Shown here piece by piece: positions 40,759-49,592 of a stretch of 64,000 bases of DNA. Under the pieces are notes generated by a model. That model was not told where the DNA came from. It saw only the letters and a program-made list of their open reading frames with translations, and made no database searches. Within the stretch, counting starts at the first letter, position 1; each line of letters starts with the position of its first letter. The position numbers were made by a program, and so were the translations under genes. Source of the DNA: Thiocapsa rosea (GTDB lineage Bacteria > Pseudomonadota > Gammaproteobacteria > Chromatiales > Chromatiaceae); the NCBI RefSeq assembly GCF_003634315.1, contig NZ_RBXL01000001.1, positions 914,501-978,500 of the forward strand, given 5' to 3'.

Positions 40759-41002
40759 CTCGGTTTCGTACAGGACGACGACCCGCACGCGGCCTGTGCG
40801 CGCCTCGCTTGGGAGCTTAAGGTGGATGGAGCGGTCTGCCGTGATTTCGATGTCCAACTCGATGGCGTTCATGGCAGTCTCGGATTCTGGGGTTTCGGGT
40901 CTTGGTGGTTGTCTGGATTTTCTTCCGGTCATGGGCAAGTACGATCTTGCCCGACGCCGGGGCGTTAGATCAAAGCACCCCTAATGCATTCAACAAACCT
41001 CC

Positions 41003-41190
41003 CACGCGCTCTATCCGGACCTTGCCGAAGGAGACGAAGGGCGACGTTCCGAGTACCGAGGACTCTTCGCCGAAGCGACACCGCAGGACATGCTGAACGC
41101 CCTTCGGGACGCGACCATCGGTGGCTTCGTCCGCGGGAGTCGACGCTTTCATGAACAGATCGCGATCACGGTCGGTCGACGGACTTGGCC
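41003..41190 (+). pseudogene. Relic of REP-associated tyrosine transposase (RAYT/Y1)
   Basis: About 60 codons resembling the C-terminal part of Y1 transposases of the RAYT group: HALYPDLAEG, EYRGLFAEATPQ, LRDATIGGFVRGSRRFHEQI, VGRRTWPG. No catalytic HUH or Tyr domain remains. The rest of the gap 40873-41336 shows nothing else. Confidence 0.55.
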
Positions 41191-41336
41191 CGGCGCGTCC
41201 GCGCCGGGGACGCACCATGGAAGCCGTGGGCTGTTCCCGGTTTTCGCCTCTGGGTCTTATGCCGCTCAAACGTACCTCTTGACGTACGTACGAAATATCC
41301 GACAATCGGCATTTGTAGCTCATTTGGAGATGTGTT

Positions 41337-41579
41337 ATGGCTGCAATTTCGGCCAGCGAAGCGCGCGCAAACCTGTATCGCCTGATCGACGAGACCGCAT
41401 CCTCGCATCAGCCGTTGCTGATTTCGGGGAAGCGGAACAGTGCAGTGCTGGTTTCCGCGGAGGACTGGGAGGCGATCCAGGAGACTCTGTTTCTGCTATC
41501 TGTCCCTGGTATGCGCGAATCGATCCGGGAAGGTATGAAGACGCCCGCTGACGAATGTGCCGGTGATCTAAATTGGTGA
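41337..41579 (+). CDS. Phd/YefM-type antitoxin
   Basis: An 80-residue antitoxin. The N-terminal DNA-binding part (MAAISASEARANLYRLIDE, ISGKRNSAVLVSAEDWEAIQETLFLL) matches Phd/YefM. The C-terminal tail (MRESIREGMKTPADECAGDLNW) is the toxin-wrapping segment. Its TGA overlaps the GTG start of the following toxin frame. The frame is intact, whereas the toxin is not. Confidence 0.88.
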   Translation: MAAISASEARANLYRLIDETASSHQPLLISGKRNSAVLVSAEDWEAIQETLFLLSVPGMRESIREGMKTPADECAGDLNW

Positions 41580-41839
41580 ACTGGCAGGTCGTTTATACGA
41601 AGCAAGCACAGAAGGACGCGAAGAGGCTGGCTTCAAGTGGGTTGAAGCCAAAGGCAGAGGAGTTGTTGGCGATTCTTGCCGAAGACCCATTTAAGCGGCC
41701 ACCCCCTTTCGAGAAACTCGTTGGCGATCTTGCGGGCGCCTATTCAAGGCGAATCAATATATAGCATCGCATGGTATACGAGATTCTGGAAGAGGAAAGG
41801 ATTGTTAAGGTGCTACGGCTATGGACCCATTACGAATAA
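41576..41839 (+). pseudogene. YoeB/Txe-type toxin gene with in-frame nonsense codon
   Basis: The frame opens as NWQVVYTKQAQKDAKRLASSG and runs to a TAG at 41762-41764. After the TAG the same frame continues with HRMVYEILEEERIVKVLRLW and THYE to a TAA at 41837. This C-terminal piece holds the conserved His/Tyr catalytic region of YoeB. The TAG stands where a Gln codon (CAG) is expected, so a single base change inactivated the toxin. Confidence 0.85.
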
Positions 41840-42319
41840 CGTGGACCCGTTACGCTGAGCAGAGTTCACTCGATCGCCGCCGCAGCAAGCCCAGGGTCAT
41901 GCCTTGTAATGCTGCGTTCTGGGCTGATTTGTCAACATGGTATGGCACTCCGAAACGCGCCTCCGCGGAACCTCTGAGGTCTTGTAGCCCCGCACCGTGC
42001 GAGGGAAGGCTGGTTGTGGCCTGCACGGGTGATCTGCGAGCCTTTCCCACCGATCTTCATGACACCCAGTTCCGTGAGGACTCGGCGCCGCATGTCACGG
42101 CCGGCAAGCACGATCGCCTCGACGAGCCGCTTGCGGCGGACGCCGGGCGGAGCCTGCTCGCCTCGGGTGTGCGTGCCGGCGACCTCCTCGAGCAGGCAGG
42201 ACGACTCGGTCAAGTCGGCCATCGGCTGCCTGTCAGAGCGCCGGGAATGCTCTTGCCAAACCCCGCCAAACGGGTGCGAATGACGACCACACGCGCATCG
42301 ACACGGTGCCGCTCAGCGC
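41840..42319. other. 480-base region without recognisable gene
   Basis: Both strands have open frames of about 90-180 codons, but none shows a recognisable family or a good ribosome site. It may be decayed coding DNA between two toxin-antitoxin loci. Confidence 0.4.
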
Positions 42320-42682
42320 TCAGCGCACGGAAACCGTCAACGCGAATGGCTCATCGCTGATGGAGCGCATGAGTTGGCCGACCTCAATCCGATAGGTTTT
42401 CTTCTCGGTCGTGAAGCTGTATTGATCCCGCCCGTCGACGAGGCCGGAGACCGACAACACGATGTTATTGCCTTCGACCGAGACGTCCGCGCGTTGGCCC
42501 GCACTGGTTCTGAGCTCGTAGCAAACAACGTCATCCGGCGGAGCGATCCCGCGGACGGTGCCCGAGGAATGCCCCCGCTTGAACTGAATAGGCTCGCACG
42601 ATTGGGCTTGGGCGGTGCCGGCGGCAACGAGCAAATGGATCGCCGCAAGGCAGGCGAACCCGGGTAGCTGTGGTGTCCTAAT
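42320..42682 (-). CDS. Small exported protein with PPC-like fold
   Basis: About 120 residues with a clear Sec signal peptide (LPGFACLAAIHLLVAAGTAQAQS). The mature part is a short beta-rich domain (DDVVCYELRTSAGQRADVSVEG, YRIEVGQLMRS, PFALTVSV) resembling a bacterial pre-peptidase C-terminal domain. No ATG/GTG/TTG is well placed before the signal peptide. The open frame extends to 42871, and the most suitable start by spacing from GAAGGG is a rare ATT at 42682, so the start is uncertain or damaged. Confidence 0.5.
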   Translation of the reverse strand: MRTPQLPGFACLAAIHLLVAAGTAQAQSCEPIQFKRGHSSGTVRGIAPPDDVVCYELRTSAGQRADVSVEGNNIVLSVSGLVDGRDQYSFTTEKKTYRIEVGQLMRSISDEPFALTVSVR

Positions 42683-42824
42683 GATCCCTTCTGGCGAAAC
42701 GTCGCGGTTGGAGTCAAGGAACAGACAACATACCGTACGCAGGCGAGAGTCTTCCAGCGACGTCGACCTGGGTCGGCGTCGGGTCGAGATCATATGCTCG
42801 ACAGGCCGGATCGCCCTCGCGGGG

Positions 42825-43115
42825 TCACTCCTCGAAGTGATCCGGCCACTGCCGGGCACCTTGATAGACACGCAGGATTTGCAGCTGATCGCCGCTGACC
42901 TGGTAGGGAGCGATGTAGACGGTTCCGGGGATGGCCAGCTCGCGCGTGCCGGGAACCCGGCCGGGCTTGCCGATGTGCGGGGTATCCTCGAGGTCCCTGA
43001 TGCGGCTGCGAAGTCGTTTCAGCAAAGCGCGCGCCGCGTCCGGGTTGTCGCTCGCGATGTAGAGAAAGATCTCCCGAAGATCGTCGCGCGCCTCTGGCGA
43101 GAAGACGATCTTCAT
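42825..43115 (-). CDS. ParE/RelE-superfamily toxin
   Basis: A 96-residue toxin of the ParE branch: MKIVFSPEARDDLREIFLYIA, then LEDTPHIGKPGRVPGTRELAI and the C-terminal QILRVYQGARQWPDHF. The beta-alpha pattern and lengths match. The start overlaps the antitoxin stop by 4 bases (ATGA). The module appears complete, and the likely target is DNA gyrase by family analogy. Confidence 0.88.
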   Translation of the reverse strand: MKIVFSPEARDDLREIFLYIASDNPDAARALLKRLRSRIRDLEDTPHIGKPGRVPGTRELAIPGTVYIAPYQVSGDQLQILRVYQGARQWPDHFEE

Positions 43116-43372
43116 GCGTCACGCGTGCGCGCTGTCTGCTCGATCAGCGCGTCCATTTCCTCCATCACCGCGTCGAACGGGATGCCTTCCCCGCGATCAA
43201 GCGAGGCTTGCGCCTGTTTGATTCCCTCGATCTGCCAGGACTGGGTCTGGATGTATTGTTTGAGCGCCTCCTCGATGACCCAGTTTCGGGACCGATCCAT
43301 TGCCTGCGCGAGGACGGCGATTTGCGCGGCGACTTCCGGGTCTGTGCGCACGGTGATGGTGCTTCCGGCCAT
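43112..43372 (-). CDS. ParD/CopG-type ribbon-helix-helix antitoxin
   Basis: An 86-residue protein. The N terminus STITVRTDPEVAAQIAVLAQAMDRSRNWVIEEALKQYI is a ribbon-helix-helix DNA-binding domain. The C-terminal acidic tail (GEGIPFDAVMEEMDALIEQT) binds the toxin. It precedes and overlaps the ParE-type gene, and probably represses its own promoter in the 43373-43633 gap. Confidence 0.9.
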   Translation of the reverse strand: MAGSTITVRTDPEVAAQIAVLAQAMDRSRNWVIEEALKQYIQTQSWQIEGIKQAQASLDRGEGIPFDAVMEEMDALIEQTARTRDA

Positions 43373-43633
43373 GCGGGAACCTCATGTGTATGCATTGCAA
43401 TCTTTTGCAATCATGGCATGAAAGACCAAGGACAAACAAGCGAATGCGATGCATCAGGCGTCCTGCCGCACCTCGCCGCAGCCTTTCCGGGTACCCCAAT
43501 CCATTGATTGCTTCGCGCTGCTGCGCACGATCAGCCAGGGCGAGATCGCGTCTATCGTTCTGAGCCGCGCGCGGGTGCGACAGTCACTGTCGCGGGGCAG
43601 TGCTAGTCTGGTGTCTTTGCCGAGGAATCACCC

Positions 43634-44239
43634 ATGACATCCTTCGAGTCTCGTTTCGAAGCCGCGCTCTGCCTCGCCGCGCAGGCTCACCGGGGGCAGT
43701 CGCGCAAGGGCACGGCCAACGCCTCGGGGCTGGCGCTGCCCTACATCACCCATCCGGTGGCGGTCGCGACGCTGGTGCAGCGTCACGGCGGGGACGCCGA
43801 GCAGATCATCGCCGCGCTGCTGCACGATGTGCTGGAGGACGGCGGCGCGCACTGGGCGGAGCCGATCGCGGCGGGGTTCGGTCCCGAGGTGCTGGCGCTG
43901 GTGCGCTTCTGCACCGACGGGGTGCCGGATGCGGCGGGGCACAAGGCCCCTTGGCGGGAGCGCAAGGAGGCCTACCTGGCGCATCTGGCGCGGGCCACGG
44001 GGCCGGGGCTGCTGGTGTCGGCCTGCGACAAGCTCGCCAACCTGCAGGCGATCCACCTGGATCGGCTGGAGTGTGGCGCGGTGGTCTGGTCGCGCTTCAG
44101 CGCCGGGCGCGCGGGCACGCTCTGGTACTACGGGGCCTTGGTCGAGACCTTTGCGGGGCGTCTGCCGGCGGCGCTCGAACAGGCGCTGCGGCGCGAGTGG
44201 GCGGCGGTGGAGGCCCTCGCCGACGAGGAGGGCCCGTGA
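43634..44239 (+). CDS. HD-domain protein, RelA/SpoT hydrolase-like
   Basis: A 201-residue HD hydrolase. Motifs in order are AAQAHRGQSRKGT, YITHPVAVATLV, IIAALLHDVLED (metal-binding HD) and CDKLANLQAI. These resemble the (p)ppGpp hydrolase domain of SpoT and small MESH1-like enzymes, but the substrate is unproven. No synthetase or TGS/ACT domain. It lies 10 bases upstream of the damaged umuC gene, so the two may have been cotranscribed. The start lies behind a moderate ribosome site (GAGGAA). Confidence 0.8.
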   Translation: MTSFESRFEAALCLAAQAHRGQSRKGTANASGLALPYITHPVAVATLVQRHGGDAEQIIAALLHDVLEDGGAHWAEPIAAGFGPEVLALVRFCTDGVPDAAGHKAPWRERKEAYLAHLARATGPGLLVSACDKLANLQAIHLDRLECGAVVWSRFSAGRAGTLWYYGALVETFAGRLPAALEQALRREWAAVEALADEEGP

Positions 44240-44249
44240 GGCTCTTGGC

Positions 44250-45695
44250 ATGTTCGCCCTGGTCGACTGCAACAACTTCTATGCCTCCTGCGAGTGCTTT
44301 CTGGACCTGACCGGGGTCCTGGATCCGACTGCCCTGGGCTTGGAGATCGCCCGCACCGTGCGGCGCTGGACCGGCATCCCGGTGGCGGTCGGGATCGCCC
44401 CGACCAAGACGCTTGCCAAGCTCGCCAATCGGCTGGCCAAGAAGGGCTATGGGCCGGCCGGTCCGGTGCTCGATTGGTCGGCGCTGCCGGATCGAGACGC
44501 CGTGCTGGCGGGGGTTGCGGTGGAAGACCTCTGGGGCATGGCGGCGCGCTCGGGGGCACGTCTACGCGCACTCGGCATCGCCGATGCACTGGCGTTGCGC
44601 GAGGCGCATCCGCAGCGATTGCGCGCGTCCTTCGGCGTGGTGGTCGAGCGCATCGCCCGGGAACTGCGCGGGCAAGCCTGTCTGGCGCTGGAGGAGGTGG
44701 CGCCGCCGCGCCGTCAGGTCATGGTCTCGCGCAGCTTCGGTGCTGAGGTGACCGCGCCGGCGGAGCTGCGGGCGGCGGTCACGGCCTTCGCGAGCCGTGC
44801 CGGCGAGAAGCTGCGGTCGCAGGGGCTCTCCGCCCCGGCGCTGACGGTGTTCGTGCAGACCAATCCTTTCGATACGGGCCGGGCGTTCTACGCGAACGCC
44901 GTGACGCTGGGTTTCCCCGTGCCGACTCAGGACAGCACGGCGCTGGTGCGGGCCGCGACCCGCGGGGTCGATCGGCTGTTTCGCGCAGGCGATGCCTACC
45001 GCAAGGCCGGGGTGCTGTTGCCGGATGTGGTCCCGGCCGAGCAGGCGCCGGCGGATCTGTTCGCCGAGGTCGGAGAGGACGATCGTGCGCGGCGGCGCAT
45101 GGCGGTGCTGAATGCGGTCAATCGCAAGTACGGGCGCGAGACTCTGAGGTTCGCAGGTCAGCTTGTCCGGGTCCGGTTGGCGGCGGCGCTCGGAGCGCGG
45201 CTCCGGGGTCTCGACGACACGCTGGGCGGGATTGGCGACGGTGCGCGCGGGGTCCCCGACGTCCCGAGTCGGGGCGACGACGTCAATCAAGAGGGCCGCA
45301 CGGTCCCGGCGTCGTTGCCTCGTGTGGATTTCTTCCATTGGGTCCTGATGGATATCCCGGCCTCCGTGACCGAGATCGCCGAAGGCAGTCATGCCGCCGG
45401 CGTGACCCCGCGAGGCAAGTCCGGGCCGGCCGCGCCGGACGGGATGCGCCACGGCCTGAACGACTACACATCGCGTTGTGCCGTCAGCCGTCCTCGCCGT
45501 ACACCATGGGGCGAGTACAAGCGCGGCAGGCGCTTCTTCTCGAAGCATCAATGCCCTCCCATCAACTCGTTTCGGTACGGCTCGGCAAACAACGCCGGCT
45601 GCCCGCCAGTGTGCCAGAACAGGATGCGTGCATCGCTCGGGAAGAAGCCCTCACGGATGAGATCCAGCAGACCGCCGGCGGCACGCCCGGTGTAG
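44250..45695 (+). pseudogene. umuC: umuC with large internal deletion, fused to foreign 3' sequence
   Basis: The frame starts MFALVDCNNFYASCE as in UmuC (DNA polymerase V), but the next residues are CFLDLTGV, which in intact UmuC follow the catalytic SIDE motif near residue 105. About 88 residues, including the catalytic Asp 101, are missing. The junction is at a shared GAG codon, consistent with deletion by microhomology. The rest continues as UmuC (VAVGIAPTKTLAKLANRLAK, VMVSRSFG, LTVFVQTNPF) to LRFAGQ near 45165. There the normal C terminus is replaced by unrelated sequence and by a YbhB fragment. The polymerase cannot be active. No umuD is adjacent. Confidence 0.85.
45255..45473 (+). pseudogene. 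Fragment of a YbhB/YbcL-type (PEBP) gene
   Basis: About 73 codons, in frame with the umuC relic, match the central part of YbhB-like Raf-kinase-inhibitor proteins: DVPSRGDDVNQEGRTVP, LPRVDFFHWVLMDIP, GVTPRGKSGPAAP and GLNDYTS. The N-terminal ~60 residues and the C-terminal WFAGD...PPWND part are missing. It is a fossil, not a domain fusion with meaning. Confidence 0.75.
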
Positions 45696-46531
45696 ACCGG
45701 ATCCAGCAGGATGCCCTCGGTGCGGGCGAAGATCTTGATCGCCTCGCGCTCCAGATCGGTCATGAACCCGTAGCCCGCTCCGCAGTAGCGATCATCGACG
45801 TGCACGTCCGCGGGGTCGAAGGCGATGCGTGCGCCCAGCGCCGCGCTTGCGTCGCTCGCCAGGGCGGCGACCTGTGACGTCAGCGCGGATGCCGGCTCGT
45901 CGATGCTGATTCCGAGCAGTGTCCCCCGGTAACCGAAGACGCGCTGCCCCAGGACCAGCCCGGCCTGGGTGCCGCCGCTGGAGGTGGCGAAGACCATCCA
46001 ATCCACCTCGATCCCCTGCGCCAGCACCTCCTGCATCGCAAAGGCATAGCCCAGTGCTCCGGTCGGGCTGCTGCCCCCGTAGGGAACCCGGTAAGGGGCT
46101 TGGCCCTGCGCCGCGGCGGTCTCGACGGTCTCCTCGAGGAGCCGATCGCGGTCGCGGCGATCGGATGTCGCGACGATCCGCGCATCCAGAAGGTGATCGA
46201 GGAGCAGATTCCCGGTCGCTTCGGCGGGGCGCTCGCCGGTCAACACCAGGATGCAGTCCATCCCGCAGCGGGCCGCCGCCGCGGCGGTCTGGCGACAGTG
46301 GTTGGACTGCCAGGCGCCGGTCGTGACGAGGGTCCGGGCACCCTGTGCCTGCGCTTCGGCCACCAGGAACTCCAGCTTGCGGGTCTTGTTGCCGCCGAGC
46401 GCGAGGCCGGTCTGATCGTCGCGCTTGATGAAGAGCCGGGGACCGCCGAGCAGGGCGGAGAGCCGCGGCAGCGGCTCGACGGGCGTGGGCAGGTGGGCCA
46501 GGCTCAGGCGGGGGATGGATGCGGCTGTCAT
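45548..46531 (-). CDS. D-cysteine desulfhydrase / ACC deaminase-family PLP enzyme
   Basis: A 327-residue fold-type II PLP enzyme. The PLP Lys is in LALGGNKTRKLEFL, the phosphate loop in TSSGGTQAGL, and QSNHCRQTAAAAARCG follows the substrate-binding pattern. These fit D-cysteine desulfhydrase (DcyD), which yields pyruvate, sulfide and ammonia, though ACC deaminase and L-cysteate lyase are close relatives that I cannot separate. Start chosen at 46531 with AGAATC/GGAG upstream. The 3' end overlaps the tail of the umuC relic frame by 148 bases on the opposite strand. Confidence 0.8.
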   Translation of the reverse strand: MTAASIPRLSLAHLPTPVEPLPRLSALLGGPRLFIKRDDQTGLALGGNKTRKLEFLVAEAQAQGARTLVTTGAWQSNHCRQTAAAAARCGMDCILVLTGERPAEATGNLLLDHLLDARIVATSDRRDRDRLLEETVETAAAQGQAPYRVPYGGSSPTGALGYAFAMQEVLAQGIEVDWMVFATSSGGTQAGLVLGQRVFGYRGTLLGISIDEPASALTSQVAALASDASAALGARIAFDPADVHVDDRYCGAGYGFMTDLEREAIKIFARTEGILLDPVYTGRAAGGLLDLIREGFFPSDARILFWHTGGQPALFAEPYRNELMGGH

Positions 46532-46595
46532 CGGGGGATTCTCCGCAGGTCCTTGGCACGAACAGCGAGGCGCAGATCCGCCTCCACCCAGACAG

Positions 46596-47228
46596 CTACT
46601 CGGTATGGTAGCTGTCGAGGTTGTCTCGGGTGATATGGGCAATGCCGGTATCGACGACAGCGGGCAGGGGCCGCCCGAGACGGGCCATCCAAAGCGCCGT
46701 GACCGCCCAGCTGCCTTGCAAATAGGGCTTGGTCGAGGCGGATGAATCCACCACGCACTGACGAATCAGCTCCAAGAGGGGATCGAGGTCATCCAGACCA
46801 ACGCTGTGGACCTTGCCCGCAAGACCAGCCTCGGCGATGGCCCGGCCGATGCCGATCGGCCCCAAGGCATTGCACGAGACAAAACCATTGAGGTCGGGAT
46901 GCGCCTTGAGGATGGCGCCCGCCCCGGTCTGCACGCGTGCGATGTCGTCCTGATCGATGCCTTCGGCGACGACATCGATGTCGGGGTACCTGGCGAAGAC
47001 GGCCTTATGCGCGTCGTAGCGCAAGCGGTGATTCGGCGCTGTTGGAACACCTTGCATGATGGCCACCTTGCCCTTGCCGCCCATCAGCTCCACCAGCCGC
47101 TCCGCGGCCATGGTTGCCTGAGCGCGGAAGTCGTTGCCGATACTCAGAATCCCGAGTTCATCGGGAGCGACCGAGTCGAATGCCACCATGGGAATGTCGG
47201 CTGCCAGCGCAGCGGCTGTAAGCGCTGT
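46596..47228 (-). pseudogene. C-terminal fragment of sugar-binding ABC protein
   Basis: About 210 codons match the C-terminal two thirds of RbsB-like periplasmic binding proteins: TALTAAALAADIPMVAFDS, SIGNDFRAQATMAAERL, KGKVAIMQG and FVSCNALGPIGIGRA. The N-terminal ~100 residues and the signal peptide are absent, and upstream DNA in frame is unrelated. No permease or ATPase gene is nearby. Confidence 0.75.
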
Positions 47229-47569
47229 TCTCCTCGCCGGATGATTCGCTCGGCATCGAAATCCAGTACGCGTCGTGCCTCGACATCGTCGAGGTCCGTT
47301 CGACTCCTCGCGCGGATGTTGGTGGGTGCTTGCTGCCGCACTGCGCGCTTGTGGCGACGGTCGCACAGCGCCTCACGCCCGTCAAGCCGGCGCCAATGGT
47401 GCACCAGCTCCTTCGCTGCTGGGGCGCTCGCGGCTGTGGGCGCCGCGCCTCGAGGCCCGATGACCGGATGCAGGGCCTGACCAATCGTCCGCCATACGGC
47501 CACGATCGCATAGGCGAACTCCTCGGCGTCTGCGCCGTCGGACGCCCGGTCAGCCAGCGGCGCAGGCCA
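47229..47569. other. Decayed coding DNA
   Basis: On the minus strand a stretch near 47420-47545 reads EEFAYAIVAVWRTIGQALHPVIGPRG, which resembles a family of small helical hypothetical proteins, then loses the frame. No intact gene is seen in the 341 bases. Confidence 0.35.
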
Positions 47570-48316
47570 TCAACCACCCATTCGGTTTTCCAGCTTCCAC
47601 TGCAGCGACGGCAGCGCGCGGAAGACTTTGCGCGTGCCCTCGAGCCACTGCCGGGTCAGCGCGTCGAAGTAGACGTCCCCCTCGGCGAAGCGGCGCTTCA
47701 TGGTGACCCGCAGGCTGTTCCGGGCATAGCACAACAAGTCGATCGGCATGCCCACCGAGAGATTGCTGAGCATCGTCGAATCGAAGGACACCAGCACGCA
47801 TTTGGTCGCGTCCTCCAGTGTCGCGCTGGAGCTCACGCCGAGGTCGAGGATCGGCTTGCCGTATTTGGCCTCTCCGGTTTGCAGGAAATTGGTGTCGGTG
47901 CCGGCCTCGATGAAGTTGCCCTCGGCATAGATCCGGAAGAGCCGCATCTCCTCGTCCGCGATCTGGCCGCCGAGGATGAAGGACGCGTTGAACTTCAGGC
48001 CGCTGCTCTCCAAGAAGGGGGTGTCGCGGCGCTCGATATCGCGCATCGCATCCGACACCAGGTTGGCCACATCGAACATGGAGTCGACACTCCAGAGATG
48101 CGGCGCTTCGCCGGTGGCGCGTCGGCGCAGCAGGTTGATCACCGTCTGCGTGGCGGCCAAGCCGCCCGAACTCAGCAGCACCAGTACCCGATCGCTCGGG
48201 CGATCGAACACCGTCATTTTGCAGAACTTGGCGTAGTTGTCGACACCCGCATGGGTGCGCGAGTCGCTGGCGAAGATCATGCCTTGGTCGAGCTTAACTC
48301 CGACGCAGTAGGTCAT
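47570..48316 (-). CDS. Anbu (bacterial proteasome-like peptidase)
   Basis: A 248-residue Ntn-hydrolase of the Anbu/BPH family. After Met 1 the mature nucleophile Thr 2 leads TYCVGVKLDQGMIFASDSRTHAGVDN, with the conserved Asp and, later, Lys in YAKFCKM. GGQIADEEMRLFRIYAEGNF and the FDSTMLSNLSVGMPIDLL segment are typical. Anbu forms open ring or helical assemblies; its proteolytic role is uncertain. The start at 48316 overlaps the transglutaminase stop by 4 bases, the usual Anbu operon order. The two other usual partners (ATP-grasp and alpha-E genes) are not next to it. Confidence 0.85.
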   Translation of the reverse strand: MTYCVGVKLDQGMIFASDSRTHAGVDNYAKFCKMTVFDRPSDRVLVLLSSGGLAATQTVINLLRRRATGEAPHLWSVDSMFDVANLVSDAMRDIERRDTPFLESSGLKFNASFILGGQIADEEMRLFRIYAEGNFIEAGTDTNFLQTGEAKYGKPILDLGVSSSATLEDATKCVLVSFDSTMLSNLSVGMPIDLLCYARNSLRVTMKRRFAEGDVYFDALTRQWLEGTRKVFRALPSLQWKLENRMGG

Positions 48317-49128
48317 GGCCCGGCAACCTCTTCGGCCCAGACCTTGAAGCGCTCCAGGGTGTTTGGCCCGAAGGTGCTCGCGAGGGCGACGTCGCAGGCG
48401 TCTCGGCCGCGAGCGACGAGCACGCGACCGACGCGCGGCGTGTTGTTGCGCGCATCGAAGGTGTACCAGCGGTCGCCCAGGTAGGCCTCGAACCAGCCGG
48501 CGAAATCCATGGGCCCGTGGGGCGGCTCCGTGCCCATGTCGCCGAGATAGCCGGTGCAGTACCGGGCGGGAATGTTCATGGAGCGGCACAACGTCACCGC
48601 CAGGTGGGCATAGTCGCGGCAAACGCCCCGTCGCTCCATGTAGGCCTCCCGGGCCGAGCGCGTGCGGCGTGCATGCGCGTAGCCGAACTCGATGTGCCGG
48701 TGGACGAAGTCGCAGATCGCCTGCACGCGGGCCCAACCGGTCGGCCCGTCGCCGAACTTCTGCCACGCGATGTCGGACAACAGATCCGTCTCGCAATAGC
48801 GGCTCCCCTGCAGGTAGACCAGGGTCGATTCCGGCAGGTGCTCGACCGGCGTCTGGGTTGCCCCCGGGGCCACAACGTCGGGCTCCCCGGAGTCGTTGAT
48901 CAGCGCATCGGTGCCGAGCAGGAAGCGCCCCGGCGGCGCGACCAGGCGGCTGCACCAGTTCCCGAACTGGTCGCGATACGCGGTGACCGGCACGGCGGGG
49001 TGCGTGACGAGAACATCCGGTCGCACCAAGTCGGAAGCCCGCGAATAGTGGATGTTGAGCGCCAGGATCATCGGCGTCGGGCCAGGGCACCGGTACTCCA
49101 TCTCGAAACCGACACGTATCTGCATCAT
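48313..49128 (-). CDS. Transglutaminase-like cysteine peptidase of the Anbu operon
   Basis: About 271 residues. The N-terminal beta domain (MQIRVGFEMEYRCPGPTPMIL) is followed by the catalytic core: the Cys in RRGVCRDYAHLAVTLCRSM and the Asp in WYTFDARNN. The expected His position lies in MDFAGWFEAYL, where I see no His; some family members have a Ser there, so this need not mean inactivity. Two adjacent Met codons (49128 and 49125) can start it, with TGGAG upstream. It is the first gene of the transglutaminase-Anbu pair. Confidence 0.85.
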   Translation of the reverse strand: MMQIRVGFEMEYRCPGPTPMILALNIHYSRASDLVRPDVLVTHPAVPVTAYRDQFGNWCSRLVAPPGRFLLGTDALINDSGEPDVVAPGATQTPVEHLPESTLVYLQGSRYCETDLLSDIAWQKFGDGPTGWARVQAICDFVHRHIEFGYAHARRTRSAREAYMERRGVCRDYAHLAVTLCRSMNIPARYCTGYLGDMGTEPPHGPMDFAGWFEAYLGDRWYTFDARNNTPRVGRVLVARGRDACDVALASTFGPNTLERFKVWAEEVAGP

Positions 49129-49346
49129 TGTCGCCGCTCCAGTGCTGCCGTGCCGCTTGGACGGCGCGTAAGTCACATGCTGGGCTCATGTCGTCGGCAG
49201 GTCTGTTCGGCAGCGTACCTACGGGACTCAACAGCCAGGGCGCGGCGCAACCCCGGTTTCGCTTATCCTTTGGCCCGGCCGGGCGCTGCTCAACCGCGGT
49301 AAGGGGACTCGCTCACCCGTTTGAGAGCAAGCCTTTCCGGCACCCG

Positions 49347-49592
49347 CTAGCGCGCATGATTCCCGGTGGTGAGGGTCAGCAGGATATCGGCGTACCAGGC
49401 GCAGTTCAGGCCCAGCGACTCCTCGGCCCGCATGTCCCCGCCGCTCATGTCCAGTCGGGCGGAGTGCACGCCGAGTAGCTTCCACGGCAATCGCGCATCC
49501 CCGGCAAAGAAGAACCCGCTCGCGCCGGTGAGCCGTTGGCTTCCGAAAAAGGTCGAAACGCGGGCAGTCGTCAACAGCAGGGATTCGATCAT
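49347..49592 (-). pseudogene. Trypsin-like protease N-terminal fragment
   Basis: The first ~32 residues (MIESLLLTTARVSTFF, GASGFFFAGDARL) match the start of a family of small cytoplasmic trypsin-like proteases. The expected catalytic His segment (SRHV) is missing and the frame continues with other sequence (GGDMRAEESLGLNCAWYADI). It is an internally deleted relic. Confidence 0.5.

Larger units (their letters stand above)
39088..40872 (-). pseudogene. Antitoxin gene interrupted by an IS66-family element
   Basis: Two parts of one gene lie on either side of the insertion. 40872-40759 encodes the first 38 residues (MNAIELDIEITADRSIHL ... VVVLYETE) and 39225-39088 encodes the last 45 (RNMQAESETVRGNL ... 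AERPSWN). With one copy of the 8-bp duplication removed the frame joins perfectly to an 83-residue protein whose stop is 2 bases before the toxin start. The 3' part keeps an internal ATG (39219) with GAGAGG before it, so a 43-residue C-terminal piece could still be made. Confidence 0.85.

Noticed and set aside
48313-49128. Loss of the catalytic His as proof that the transglutaminase is dead
   Set aside because: Related Anbu-operon proteins may also lack a His at that position; I cannot align them here.
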